The position numbers and the translations under genes were made by a program. The notes under the pieces are model-generated. The model was not told the origin of the DNA. It searched no databases and was given only the letters and a program-made list of their open reading frames with translations. From Sphingobacterium micropteri (GTDB lineage: Bacteria; Bacteroidota; Bacteroidia; Sphingobacteriales; Sphingobacteriaceae), in assembly GCF_014692515.1 (NCBI RefSeq), contig NZ_JACOIK010000007.1, positions 124,001 to 188,000 of the forward strand: a stretch of DNA of 64,000 nt, written 5' to 3'. Below are positions 9,763 to 17,870 of the stretch, one piece after another (position 1 is the stretch's first letter; every line of letters begins with the position of its first letter).

Positions 9763-10254
9763 ATGTATACTATTCGAAAAGTAAGTAGGGAAGGAGCTGC
9801 GGTCATCCATCATTTAGGAACAGCCGTATACCATACGACATATACGGCTATTTTGAGTCGTGCACAAATCGACTTCATGTTACATAAAAATTATACCCCC
9901 GAAGCCATTCAACAAGCGATGGCAGAAGGACAGGATTTTTATATTATTTGTCAGCAAAAGATGCAACCGTTGGGATTTATCGCTCTTCAAAAAAAGAACA
10001 ATGACATTTTGCGCATAGAAAAGCTTTACCTTTTGGCGGACAGTCAGGGATTGGGATTAGGAAAAAAGCTGATTGATTTTGCGGTGGACCAAGCAAAAGA
10101 ACATGACTTTTCCATTGTTGAGTTGAATGTAAATAGAGGGAATAAGGCGTATCATTTCTACCTTAAACAGGGGTTTAAGGTTATATCGGAGGTGGATATA
10201 CCTTACTATGGCTACATCCTCGATGACTATGTAATGCAACGATCAGTCCATTAA
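9763..10254 (+). CDS. GNAT-family N-acetyltransferase
   Basis: 163 residues from the ATG two bases after the preceding stop; an earlier in-frame start would overlap it. Acetyl-CoA-binding motif A is seen as LRIEKLYLLADSQGLGLGKKLIDFA, with the QGLGLG pyrophosphate loop, and motif B as VELNVNRGNKAYHFYLKQGFKV. Such enzymes transfer acetyl groups to amines of small molecules or proteins; the acceptor cannot be told. The 3' end overlaps the end of the convergent M28 peptidase by 12 bases. Confidence 0.88.
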   Translation: MYTIRKVSREGAAVIHHLGTAVYHTTYTAILSRAQIDFMLHKNYTPEAIQQAMAEGQDFYIICQQKMQPLGFIALQKKNNDILRIEKLYLLADSQGLGLGKKLIDFAVDQAKEHDFSIVELNVNRGNKAYHFYLKQGFKVISEVDIPYYGYILDDYVMQRSVH

Positions 10255-11553
10255 CTTCTCCACGCGTGAAGGTGTTTGCTCTCCCGTAACGATTCCAACA
10301 ACACCTTTGGCAATAGCTTCAATGCTGGATTTTATATTTTGAATAGCTAATGTTGAAAGCTCATCCTTCACGGTATGGTAATATTCGTCTTTATCAATCT
10401 GTGAAGTGGAGAAGGTATGTGCCGGAACACCTAATGCAGCTAAAACAGCGTTATCACTTCTATAAAAGAGATTCTGTGTGGGGTATGGATCTGGATGGAA
10501 CGTAAACGCAGTTCCTTTTAGGTTTTCTTGCATCAATTCCGCTAGATTGGAATGATGATAGCCGGTTACGTACAACGTATTCGGTCCAAATTTTGAATCT
10601 TTACCAATCATCTCTATATTAACCATGGCGGTCACTTTATCGGCATCGATATTATTAGAAAAATATTTAGAACCAAACATGCCAATTTCTTCTGCTGTAA
10701 ACGCAACAAAAATTAACGTACGCTCATTGATATTTTCTTTTTTGAAATGTTTCGCCAAGGCAATCATGGCCGTTGTGCCCGACGCATCATCATCTGCTCC
10801 ATTGGCTATAGAATCTTGTCCTACGGCATCAATGATGCCAATGTGGTCATAATGCGCGGAGAAAACAACAAATTCGTCTGCCTTCGATTTTCCGGGTATG
10901 ACGGCAGCCACATTGAACAGGGAAAAATCGTCGTGTAGTGTGTTTGCTTCTATTTCAAACCGTTTTGTATTCTTTTTCTTAACGGCAAATACTTTACTTG
11001 GGGTATGGGTTGTATTTGCTTGTTTGGGGATGACATTTTCACGCGAAAATATTTTTTTGAAACGGGCGAGCATAGGCGCAAATGATGGATCTACCCATAC
11101 TAGAACAGGTTTGGGATTGTCGCGTACGATATCTCGAAAGCGGTCGGAAAAATCTTCTCCCGCACGGATTTCGAGAACCTCCATTTCGGACTCCTGGTTC
11201 CAGGATAGGGAGGGATTACTGTTTAAGATAATGAATTCGTCTGCAGTTAATGCATTTCCGTTGATCGTAATGGACTCACTTTTGGTAGAAACCTTCGTGA
11301 CCTCAAATGTTTGACGGTAGGTATCTTCAGTATAGGGTTGTAAACCTGCCTGCCGGAATTCTTCCGCAATAAAATCGGCCGCACGCGCAATATCAGGACT
11401 TAATGCTGCTCTTCCCCGCATATCGTCGCTGGCAAGCGTAGAAATAATCCGTTCGACGTCTGCTGTTTCTACTACTTGTGCTTTTACTGCAAATAAGCAG
11501 ACGGTAAATTGTAGAAAGAGCAGTAAAGACCACTGTAAAAATTTTTCTTTCAT
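10243..11553 (-). CDS. M28-family zinc aminopeptidase, exported
   Basis: 436 residues with a clear signal peptide (MKEKFLQWSLLLFLQFTVCLFAVKAQ). The catalytic domain shows all five ligands of the two-zinc M28 site: FSAHYDHIG (His), NGADDDASGTTAM (Asp), AEEIGMFGS (the Glu pair), an Asp in IGKDSKFG and the final His in DEYYHTVKDE. It is expected to trim N-terminal residues from peptides in the periplasm. A PA-like insert domain lies between the N-terminus and catalytic domain (IRAGEDFSDRF...VLVWVDPS). It is transcribed alone, divergent from the rhodanese gene. Confidence 0.93.
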   Translation of the reverse strand: MKEKFLQWSLLLFLQFTVCLFAVKAQVVETADVERIISTLASDDMRGRAALSPDIARAADFIAEEFRQAGLQPYTEDTYRQTFEVTKVSTKSESITINGNALTADEFIILNSNPSLSWNQESEMEVLEIRAGEDFSDRFRDIVRDNPKPVLVWVDPSFAPMLARFKKIFSRENVIPKQANTTHTPSKVFAVKKKNTKRFEIEANTLHDDFSLFNVAAVIPGKSKADEFVVFSAHYDHIGIIDAVGQDSIANGADDDASGTTAMIALAKHFKKENINERTLIFVAFTAEEIGMFGSKYFSNNIDADKVTAMVNIEMIGKDSKFGPNTLYVTGYHHSNLAELMQENLKGTAFTFHPDPYPTQNLFYRSDNAVLAALGVPAHTFSTSQIDKDEYYHTVKDELSTLAIQNIKSSIEAIAKGVVGIVTGEQTPSRVEKLMD

Positions 11554-11661
11554 GATAGAACTCCACTATGTGTTCCTAAAAATAGTATATTTTCGCTATA
11601 AAATAGCCCTTGATAGCAGAGGAGAGCGAAAAAGTTTCATTTTATATTATGCATAATTAAA

Positions 11662-11692
11662 TTGCATATAAAAATGAAATTATTTAGGTTTG
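11662..11692 (+). promoter_or_regulatory. Promoter of the rhodanese gene, TTG-N20-TAGGTTTG
   Basis: TTG at 11662-11664 and TAGGTTTG at 11685-11692 with a 20-base spacer match the Bacteroidetes housekeeping promoter closely. The predicted start near 11699 lies downstream of two in-frame start codons and so decides the rhodanese start at 11713. The site is inside an imperfect inverted repeat (TTTCATTTT ... AAAATGAAA, about 11637-11680). Confidence 0.65.
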
Positions 11693-11712
11693 ATACAAGA
11701 AAATATAAAAAC

Positions 11713-12027
11713 ATGAAAGAAGTTACAGTTGAAGAACTCCAAGGAATGATAGATCGCAATGAGGATTTCCAGCTTATTGATGTACGGGAGCCTTTTGAAT
11801 ATGAAGTTTCTAATTTGAATGGACTCAATATCCCGTTGGCAGGAATTGTAATCGAGTCGGATAAGGTTTCAAAAGATAAACCAGTTATTATTCACTGTCG
11901 TAGTGGTAAACGTAGTGCGCAGGCCGTGATGTTGTTGGAACAACAAGGATTTGATAATTTATCTAATTTGGCAGGGGGTATATTAGCTTGGAAAGAAGAT
12001 ATTGATCCAGAAATGGATGTTTATTAA
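11713..12027 (+). CDS. Rhodanese-like single-domain sulfurtransferase
   Basis: 104 residues from the ATG at 11713; earlier in-frame starts fall upstream of the predicted transcription start. One rhodanese domain with LIDVREPFEYEV, a catalytic cysteine in the loop IHCRSGKRS, and the C-terminal LAGGILAWKEDI. Such proteins carry persulfide sulfur from thiosulfate or other donors. No signal peptide, so cytosolic. It stands alone between the divergent M28 peptidase and the glutamate dehydrogenase gene; no partner is indicated. Confidence 0.9.
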   Translation: MKEVTVEELQGMIDRNEDFQLIDVREPFEYEVSNLNGLNIPLAGIVIESDKVSKDKPVIIHCRSGKRSAQAVMLLEQQGFDNLSNLAGGILAWKEDIDPEMDVY

Positions 12028-12201
12028 TAAACAAAACTCTTAGCAGATATCGTTGTTTTTTATGTAATGGAAAACAAAAAGGGGCATGCCAACAAAAAAT
12101 GTAAGTATTTGTTGCTATGCGCATTTTGTGCTTAACTCGACTAAAGTTTGTTAATTTTAATGTATAAAGCAGAACCAACATAGTATATAAATAACAACGT
12201 T

Positions 12202-13626
12202 ATGGGGATAAAAAATGCAGCAAACAACACTTTTTTTGAAAGTGTTCAACGGAATTTTGATAAGGCCGCTCAATTTACGCGATTTGACCAAGGTATTCTC
12301 GCCCAGATTAAAGCCTGTAATTCTATACTTCGGGTAAAGTTTCCGGTTAAGATTGGAGACAGTATTGAAGTCATCGAAGCTTATCGGGTACAGCATTCAC
12401 ATCATAAACTACCCTGTAAAGGCGGCATTCGATTCAGTATGGAGGTAGACCAAGAAGAGGTAATGGCGTTAGCGGCATTGATGACGTATAAATGCGCGAT
12501 TGTAAATGTTCCTTTTGGAGGAGGAAAGGGCGGAATAAAAATAGATTCGCGAAAATATTCCACTTTTGAGCTAGAGAAGATAACGCGCAGGTATACGTCT
12601 GAGCTATGCAAGAAGAACTTTATTGGTCCCGGTATCGATGTTCCGGCACCAGACTATGGTACGGGTGCTCGTGAAATGAGTTGGATTGTAGACACCTATT
12701 CTTCGCTTAATCCTAATAATATAGACGCTCAGGCCTGTGTTACCGGAAAACCGGTCTCACAGGGAGGGGTGCGCGGACGTACCGAAGCAACTGGTTTGGG
12801 CGTGTTTTTTGGTGTTCGTGAAGCTTGTTCTTTTCAGGATGATATGGATAAGTTGGGGCTTACGACGGGGATCGCCGGTAAACGGATCATTGTGCAGGGA
12901 TTGGGCAATGTGGGATATCATGCTGCAAAATATTTTCAAGAAGCAGGCGCAAAACTCGTCGGCTTAATTGAATATAACGGAGCAATTTATGACGAAAATG
13001 GGCTGGATGTAGACCAAGTACAAACACATAGACAAAAAACAGGAGGTATTCTTAATTACCCTGGTGCTATTAATTTCTCTAATCCCGCAGAAGGGTTGGA
13101 GCAACCTTGTGATGTTTTGATTCCAGCAGCTTTAGAAAGCGTTATTCATAAAGATAATGCCGACCGGATCCAAGCAAAAATTATAGGAGAGGCGGCCAAT
13201 GGGCCGTTGACCGCTGATGCAGATGAGATTCTCAACAAAAAAGACATTTTGGTAATCCCGGATATTTATCTGAATGCGGGAGGAGTAACGGTATCGTATT
13301 TCGAATGGTTGAAAAATCTGAGTCATGTACGCTACGGCCGTTTGGAAAAGCGCTTCGAAGAAAATATGTATAAGGAGTTGATTGATATTATTGAATCTAC
13401 AACGGGAAAACGCGTTTCGGATCTAGAGCGTAAAACGATTTTGCGCGGGCCGGATGAAATTGATTTGGTGCATTCGGGACTCGAAGATACCATGATGGGA
13501 TCCTATAGAGAGATTCGGGACATTTATAAAAATCGGGAAGGTGTAGAGGATTTGCGGACAGCTGCTTTTATCTGTGCTATCGACAAGATCGGAGTAGCTT
13601 ATGAAGAATTGGGAATTTTCCCTTAA
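12202..13626 (+). CDS. gdhA: Glu/Leu/Phe/Val-type dehydrogenase, probably glutamate dehydrogenase
   Basis: 474 residues. It catalyses reversible oxidative deamination of an L-amino acid, most likely glutamate to 2-oxoglutarate, linking carbon and nitrogen metabolism. Substrate-binding lysines are in PCKGGIRF (Lys73) and MTYKCA (Lys97), and the catalytic lysine in PFGGGKGG (Lys109). The NAD(P)-binding Rossmann motif IIVQGLGNVGYHAAKYF follows at about residue 230. The C-terminus is longer than that of a minimal enzyme. An 80% clear family call; distinguishing glutamate from leucine or phenylalanine rests on general resemblance only. A tiny membrane-protein gene follows after 16 bases. Confidence 0.88.
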   Translation: MGIKNAANNTFFESVQRNFDKAAQFTRFDQGILAQIKACNSILRVKFPVKIGDSIEVIEAYRVQHSHHKLPCKGGIRFSMEVDQEEVMALAALMTYKCAIVNVPFGGGKGGIKIDSRKYSTFELEKITRRYTSELCKKNFIGPGIDVPAPDYGTGAREMSWIVDTYSSLNPNNIDAQACVTGKPVSQGGVRGRTEATGLGVFFGVREACSFQDDMDKLGLTTGIAGKRIIVQGLGNVGYHAAKYFQEAGAKLVGLIEYNGAIYDENGLDVDQVQTHRQKTGGILNYPGAINFSNPAEGLEQPCDVLIPAALESVIHKDNADRIQAKIIGEAANGPLTADADEILNKKDILVIPDIYLNAGGVTVSYFEWLKNLSHVRYGRLEKRFEENMYKELIDIIESTTGKRVSDLERKTILRGPDEIDLVHSGLEDTMMGSYREIRDIYKNREGVEDLRTAAFICAIDKIGVAYEELGIFP

Positions 13627-13642
13627 CTAACATAAAAGTTTG

Positions 13643-13855
13643 ATGACAAAATATTTTATTTTAAATATAGTTTTGAATCTTGCCATTGCATTTTTGGTTT
13701 ACAGTGGCATCATGTCCTTCCAATCGGGGAACCATCTTTTTTTATTCATTTCTATAGCTTTGTTGGTGGTATTAATTTACCTGAAACTAGTCTTATTGAA
13801 AATCGTGAAAAGAAGTGTACGTGCGGGAACGCAGCAACCGAGGAAAAAAAAATAG
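13643..13855 (+). CDS. Small two-helix membrane protein of unknown function
   Basis: 70 residues from the ATG at 13643 (a TTG one codon earlier is also possible). Two hydrophobic segments (about 3-22 and 31-52) are followed by a strongly basic tail ending QPRKKK. It follows the dehydrogenase by 16 bases and is likely on its transcript. I have a weak memory of a Sphingobacteriaceae-specific DUF family of this shape, but I cannot name it safely. Its stop lies in the base of the terminator hairpin that serves the opposing gcvT gene. Confidence 0.6.
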   Translation: MTKYFILNIVLNLAIAFLVYSGIMSFQSGNHLFLFISIALLVVLIYLKLVLLKIVKRSVRAGTQQPRKKK

Positions 13856-13879
13856 AGACGCAGCACCCTGCGTCTCTAT
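13843..13879 (-). terminator. Rho-independent terminator of gcvT
   Basis: A 12-bp perfect stem (13852-13863 with 13868-13879, core AGAGACGCAG) with loop CACC. On the minus strand it is followed directly by a run of U (the A-run at 13843-13852). It lies 22 bases after the gcvT stop. Confidence 0.85.
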
Positions 13880-13901
13880 AGATATTATAATATGCATCTA
13901 C

Positions 13902-14984
13902 CTATTTTATAAAAGGAGGGTTTTTCACAATAGCTTTTACGGATTGGTTTCGGATGGATATATATATATCCGTTCCTTCTTTAGCAAAAGCTTTTTCCAC
14001 ATAACCCAAGCCAATTGATTTCTTTAGTGTTGGCGATTGTGTACCCGATGTTACATGTCCGATTTTATTGCCTTCCACATCGACAATTTCATAATTATGA
14101 CGAGGAATACCACGTTCCAACATTTCAAAACCTACTAACTTCTGAGCGGATCCACGTTCTTTTTCAGCTTTTAAATTTTCACTGTTTACAAAATCGCTGG
14201 TGAATTTTGTCACCCAACCCAGACCAGCGGCGAATGGAGATGTATTTTCGTCAATATCGTTTCCATACAAGCAGAAACCCATTTCCAAACGTAATGTATC
14301 GCGTGCGCCTAGACCAATAGGTTTAATACCGTATGCTTCACCTACTTTGAAGATAGCATCCCATATTTTTTTTGCGTCTGCATTGGCAACGTAGATTTCA
14401 AAACCGCCGGCACCTGTATAACCAGTCGCAGATATCAATACGTTGTCTACACCCGCGAATGTGCCTTTTTTAAAAGTGTAATACGCCATGTCTGCTAATT
14501 CAATATCGGTCAGCGATTGCAACGCTTCGGATGCTTTAGGACCCTGCACAGCAAATAAGGAGGTTTTATTGGAAATGTTTTTCATTTCCACATCATAGGT
14601 GTTGTATTTGCTAATCCAGTTCCAGTCTTTTTCTATATTGGATGCATTTACAACCAATAAATAAGTGTGTTCGTCGATGCGATAGGTTAAGAAATCGTCT
14701 ACAATACCTCCTGTTTCATTGGGCATATAAGCGTATTGTATCTTCCCGTCGTACAATTTCGAAACGTCGTTGGATGATATTTTTTGAATTAACTCCATTG
14801 CTTTGTCACCTTTCAAGATAAACTCACCCATATGGCTGACGTCGAAGACACCAACCGCCGTGCGGACAGTTTCATGCTCATCGTTGATTCCTGAATATTG
14901 AACGGGCATGTTAAACCCTGCAAATGGCACCATTTTAGCACCAAGAGCGACATGGTACTCGGCTAACGCAACGTTTTTAATCAT
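13902..14984 (-). CDS. gcvT: Aminomethyltransferase, glycine cleavage system T protein
   Basis: 360 residues, normal length. It moves the methylene group from the aminomethyl-lipoyl H protein to tetrahydrofolate and releases ammonia. Visible signatures: VPFAGFNMPVQY and VGVFDVSHMGEF near the N-terminus, ATGYTGAGGFEIYV with the folate-site region, LGARDTLRLEMGFCLYGND, and the C-terminal GHVTSGTQSPTLKKSIGLGYV. gcvP lies about 12 kb downstream on the other strand, and gcvH is not in the window. A short ORF with an unusually good Shine-Dalgarno runs into its start codon. Confidence 0.97.
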   Translation of the reverse strand: MIKNVALAEYHVALGAKMVPFAGFNMPVQYSGINDEHETVRTAVGVFDVSHMGEFILKGDKAMELIQKISSNDVSKLYDGKIQYAYMPNETGGIVDDFLTYRIDEHTYLLVVNASNIEKDWNWISKYNTYDVEMKNISNKTSLFAVQGPKASEALQSLTDIELADMAYYTFKKGTFAGVDNVLISATGYTGAGGFEIYVANADAKKIWDAIFKVGEAYGIKPIGLGARDTLRLEMGFCLYGNDIDENTSPFAAGLGWVTKFTSDFVNSENLKAEKERGSAQKLVGFEMLERGIPRHNYEIVDVEGNKIGHVTSGTQSPTLKKSIGLGYVEKAFAKEGTDIYISIRNQSVKAIVKNPPFIK

Positions 14985-15036
14985 GATAATCTAAATTTTT
15001 CCAAAAATAGGCAAAAAAAGACCATTTATAACCTCC
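14981..15036 (-). promoter_or_regulatory. gcvT leader: strong Shine-Dalgarno plus 14-codon ORF overlapping the gcvT start; alternative -7 element inside
   Basis: On the minus strand AAAGGAGG precedes an ATG (15025) by six bases; a 14-codon ORF (MVFFCLFLEKFRLS) ends in TGA that overlaps the gcvT ATG as ATGA. Shine-Dalgarno sites are rarely used in this phylum, so this is unusual. Inside the ORF is TATTTTTG (15009-15002), a good -7 element; if that is the real promoter the short ORF is not transcribed from it. Confidence 0.35.
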
Positions 15037-15088
15037 TTTGTTGTGCTATTTTAAACTTACGCAAACGATATACTCCATCGCTTGGAAC

Positions 15089-15766
15089 CTAAAGCTTCAA
15101 AATTTGTTGCACACGAGCAAACTCCGGTAGTATGGGGGCTTCGATGTTAATTTCTTGCTGTGTCCGGGGATGCTTAAAGGTCAATTTTTGTGCATGGAGC
15201 ATCATGGTATCCATAGCAAAACGTTCTTTCCAAAGCTTATTTTGCTTATTGCAACCGTGAGGTCTATCACCCAAAATAGGGTGGAAAATATGGGCAAGGT
15301 GTTTACGGATTTGGTGCATCCGACCCGTCTCTGGCCTAACTTCCAATAATGAGTAGCGAGAAGTGGCGTGTTTACCAAAAGGAAGATCAATCTCCGCTCG
15401 GGATAATGTCCGGTAGTGTGTAATCGCATCTTGTAAGGAATTGTTTTCCTTACGAAGGGGGTAATCAATTGTTCCTTGGTCATCAGTGTAACCTCGTACA
15501 ATTGCCCAATATATTTTTGCTATATTTTTGTTAGCAAAGAGTTGTTGTGTCAGCGAGTCCATTTCCTTGTTTCGTGCGAAGAGCAGGATACCACCGGTCT
15601 TGCGATCTAAACGATGGGCAGGGTATACAGCTTGCTGTATCTGATCTCGGAGAAGTTGTAAGGCAAATTTGGAGGTATCCGCAGCAATAGACGATCGATG
15701 TACTAATAATCCATGTGGTTTATTAATAGCGATTAAATCTTCGTCTTCATGTAGAATGTCCAGCAT
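15089..15766 (-). CDS. truC: tRNA pseudouridine(65) synthase-like RluA-family enzyme
   Basis: 225 residues. It isomerises a uridine in tRNA to pseudouridine; resemblance is best to TruC (tRNA position 65): NKPHGLLVHRS near the N-terminus, AHRLDRKTGGILLF with the catalytic Asp, VTHY-type segment ITHYRTLSRAEI, the RPETGRMHQIRKHLAHIFHPILGD block and MMLHAQKLTFKHP near the C-terminus. It lacks the N-terminal S4 domain found in other RluA proteins, as TruC does. Its ATG directly abuts the stop of the preceding gene (TAAATG), so it is translated from the same message as the two genes upstream. Confidence 0.88.
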   Translation of the reverse strand: MLDILHEDEDLIAINKPHGLLVHRSSIAADTSKFALQLLRDQIQQAVYPAHRLDRKTGGILLFARNKEMDSLTQQLFANKNIAKIYWAIVRGYTDDQGTIDYPLRKENNSLQDAITHYRTLSRAEIDLPFGKHATSRYSLLEVRPETGRMHQIRKHLAHIFHPILGDRPHGCNKQNKLWKERFAMDTMMLHAQKLTFKHPRTQQEINIEAPILPEFARVQQILKL

Positions 15767-16138
15767 TTATAGTCCCTCTTTTATCATCTTGACTATCTCG
15801 GCTGCTTTTTCGTCTATTTTAGGACTAAGCCAGATTGTGCCGAATGCTCCTCCACCAATTGTGTTTTCTTGGTGACCTACACGTATTTTTGTAACGGAAA
15901 AAAGATAGTAGTTTTCGACCTTTACATGGTTTTGCATGAATTGATCGATTAACGTATTTCCAAAAAGCTGGATACCAAAATCTACCACCTGTTCATTTTG
16001 CTTTCCTGCTTGCTGTTTAAGAAGCGTTATAGCTTTTTCTCTTACGATCTTTTCGTGCTGTTCCTGTTTGGGGTTGCTGAAGAAAGCGATAAGCATGAGT
16101 ACAATCATGCTTATCGCAAATATTCTCGTTTTGCTCAT
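15767..16138 (-). CDS. Small membrane-anchored protein, DUF4359-like
   Basis: 123 residues. One N-terminal hydrophobic segment (about 4-20) followed directly by SNPKQEQHEKIVREKA, the pattern of DUF4359 proteins, then a small alpha/beta domain with ENYYLFSVTKIRV and GTIWLSPKIDEK. Probably anchored in the inner membrane with the domain outside. It lies between the SIMPL protein and truC in a three-gene minus-strand run. The family call is by resemblance; the function is unknown. Confidence 0.6.
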   Translation of the reverse strand: MSKTRIFAISMIVLMLIAFFSNPKQEQHEKIVREKAITLLKQQAGKQNEQVVDFGIQLFGNTLIDQFMQNHVKVENYYLFSVTKIRVGHQENTIGGGAFGTIWLSPKIDEKAAEIVKMIKEGL

Positions 16139-16156
16139 ATAGCGTACAAAGGTACA

Positions 16157-16885
16157 TTATAAAAGTTCAAATACACCGTCGATGTTACAAGTGAGCTTGA
16201 TTGGACGCACATTGATGTCGAGACTTCCGCCATCTGCCGAAGCGGCATCACTTGTTTCTGCTTTTGCTGACATCGCATACATACGTGGAGTTGGTAAAAT
16301 ATCGTTCCATCCAAATGAGCTGTTGTCATTGATGGCGAGTACTTTTCCAATCTTGTCGCCAGTTGCAGTAGCAATGATCTCGGCATTGGTACGAGCATCT
16401 TGTACGGCTTCTACTTTTAATTCTTTCTCAATTTGACGTTTCTGAGAGTGGTCATAACCGTTTATAGAAGTACTTTGTATACCTTTAGGATCCACTTGGT
16501 CAAGCATATTGTTTAAACCGTTTAGATTGGACACTTTTATCCTATATTGTTTCGCTTGTAGTAATTGCTTGTTTTCTTTTTTCTTTGAACTTTCATAGTT
16601 ATAGCTATAGATGTTTTGGATGTTGAAATCTTCTTTTTTAACCCCGATAGCCGCCGCAGCATCATAGAGTTGTTTTTCCAGTGTTTCAATATTGACCTTA
16701 TTTTTGGTATTGCCATCGACAAAGTATTCCCTTAATGAAACGGAAATATAAACAATATCAGGTGTGACTTCTTTTTCAGCATACCCCCTCGTGGAGACTC
16801 TCCGGCTGGATTCAAAATTATTCGTTTGTGCATTGGACATAGATACCATACAGATTGCTAAAATTAGACCGAGTATATTTTTCAT
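16157..16885 (-). CDS. SIMPL-domain protein, periplasmic
   Basis: 242 residues with a signal peptide (MKNILGLILAICMVSMSNAQ). The rest is one SIMPL (DUF541) domain: VSTRGYAEKEVTPDIVYISVSL at its start, YRIKVSNLNGLNNMLDQV in the middle, and AVQDARTNAEIIATATGDKIGKVLAI, the usual conserved region, in the last third. Members include BP26/OMP28 and a mouse signalling protein; the bacterial role is a periplasmic protein sometimes linked to oxidative stress. It heads the SIMPL - DUF4359-like - truC run. Confidence 0.87.
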   Translation of the reverse strand: MKNILGLILAICMVSMSNAQTNNFESSRRVSTRGYAEKEVTPDIVYISVSLREYFVDGNTKNKVNIETLEKQLYDAAAAIGVKKEDFNIQNIYSYNYESSKKKENKQLLQAKQYRIKVSNLNGLNNMLDQVDPKGIQSTSINGYDHSQKRQIEKELKVEAVQDARTNAEIIATATGDKIGKVLAINDNSSFGWNDILPTPRMYAMSAKAETSDAASADGGSLDINVRPIKLTCNIDGVFELL

Positions 16886-16977
16886 CTTCTTTGTTTTTAT
16901 TGTTACTAATACAAAATTGCATGCGTATTGTTTGACGATACAAGCTGCTTTTCGTTTAAAATTGAAAATAAATAAAG

Positions 16978-16998
16978 AGACATTAAAAATTAATGTCT
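16978..16998. repeat. 9-bp inverted repeat upstream of the cold-shock gene
   Basis: AGACATTAA (16978-16986), AAA, TTAATGTCT (16990-16998): a perfect inverted repeat just before TACCTTTA (16998-17005), a near-consensus -7 element. It could be an operator or, if transcription starts upstream, a hairpin in the cold-shock leader. Confidence 0.5.
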
Positions 16999-17035
16999 AC
17001 CTTTAGAACCAATACATTAATAATATAATACAATA

Positions 17036-17227
17036 ATGCAAGAAGGTGTAGTAAAATTCTTTAATGAAACCAAAGGTTTCGGTTTCATTATCCCTAACTC
17101 TGGTGAGAGTGAAATTTTTGTTCACGTGTCAGGTTTGGTAGACAAAGTTCGTGAGAACGATCATGTATCTTACGAAGTAGAACAAGGCCGTAAAGGTCTT
17201 AATGCGGTAAATGTAAAGCTTATCTAA
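17036..17227 (+). CDS. Cold-shock-domain protein
   Basis: 63 residues, a single OB-fold cold-shock domain. RNP1 is KGFGFI (residues 13-18) and RNP2 is IFVHVSGL (27-34), the RNA/ssDNA-binding surface. Such proteins melt mRNA structure in the cold and in growth transitions. The protein lacks the usual TG at the N-terminus and starts MQEGVVKFFN, common in Bacteroidota. It is monocistronic: it has a possible regulated leader with an inverted repeat and its own terminator. Confidence 0.95.
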   Translation: MQEGVVKFFNETKGFGFIIPNSGESEIFVHVSGLVDKVRENDHVSYEVEQGRKGLNAVNVKLI

Positions 17228-17256
17228 TTTAGATTCAGATATATTTATTGTGAAGG

Positions 17257-17291
17257 GCTGTTTTCCGAAGAGGAAAGCAGCTTCTTTTTTT
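17257..17291 (+). terminator. Terminator of the cold-shock gene
   Basis: Stem GCTGTTTTCC (17257-17266) with GGAAAGCAGC (17272-17281), one G-U pair, five-base loop, then a run of T to 17291. Confidence 0.85.
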
Positions 17292-17306
17292 GGGATATAA
17301 AGCTAA

Positions 17307-17340
17307 AAAAGCCAGACGTATTTTTTAGTCTGGCTTTTCT
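17307..17340. terminator. Bidirectional terminator between cold-shock gene and DUF805 gene
   Basis: AAAAGCCAGAC (17307-17317) pairs with GTCTGGCTTTT (17328-17338) around a 10-base loop. A-rich on the left and T-rich on the right, so it can end transcription from both sides; it lies just past the DUF805 stop. Confidence 0.8.
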
Positions 17341-17787
17341 TTATACGTTAGGATTGTTTGTAAATGGGTTATTTCCAGGTGTTGGTGGGAAATTACCAAA
17401 TGGATTCGGATCATTGCCGCTTTCTTTCGGATCCGGACCAAATTCATTAGGCCCCTTATCGCCTTCTTTTATCATCAGATAAAGGTAATACAGGTTAACA
17501 ATTGGAATAAAGGAAAAAATAATATACCAGGTGGGGCAGCCCGTATCATGTAACCTACGTACACCCACTGCTAGAGTAGGAATAAGTAATCCAAGAGAAA
17601 CCAATCCCATAATACCGTATACCAATCCGCCCAAAATAGAGCTGATATAAGCAAGTATACCTCCTACGATGCTAAAGGCGACATAAATGAGCCAAACAAA
17701 TAAAACGAACATCCAGAATTCTTTTCTGCGTGCCCGCCCATCGAAATTAGCATAGTTTTCTTTTAATGTTTTCAGAAACCAGTCCAT
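17341..17787 (-). CDS. DUF805-family membrane protein
   Basis: 148 residues. Typical DUF805 start MDWFLKTLKENYANFDGRARRKEFWMFVLF, then four hydrophobic segments, the conserved GVRRLHDTGCPTW and the GDKGPNEFGPDP stretch. The tail is rich in Asn and Pro (NPFGNFPPTPGNNPFTNNPN), a low-complexity cytoplasmic or periplasmic extension. Integral inner-membrane protein of unknown role. It lies downstream of recO by 83 bases. Confidence 0.92.
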   Translation of the reverse strand: MDWFLKTLKENYANFDGRARRKEFWMFVLFVWLIYVAFSIVGGILAYISSILGGLVYGIMGLVSLGLLIPTLAVGVRRLHDTGCPTWYIIFSFIPIVNLYYLYLMIKEGDKGPNEFGPDPKESGNDPNPFGNFPPTPGNNPFTNNPNV

Positions 17788-17870
17788 AACCGTAAATTTT
17801 AAGTAAATAAGTAAACAAATCTTGTTTTTGCTGTTTTAAAAATAGCAATAAAAATGTTACATAGAAACAT

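Noticed and set aside
10898..11314. 138-residue plus-strand frame inside the M28 peptidase gene
   Set aside because: Entirely opposite a well-supported coding sequence; no motif, no start region.
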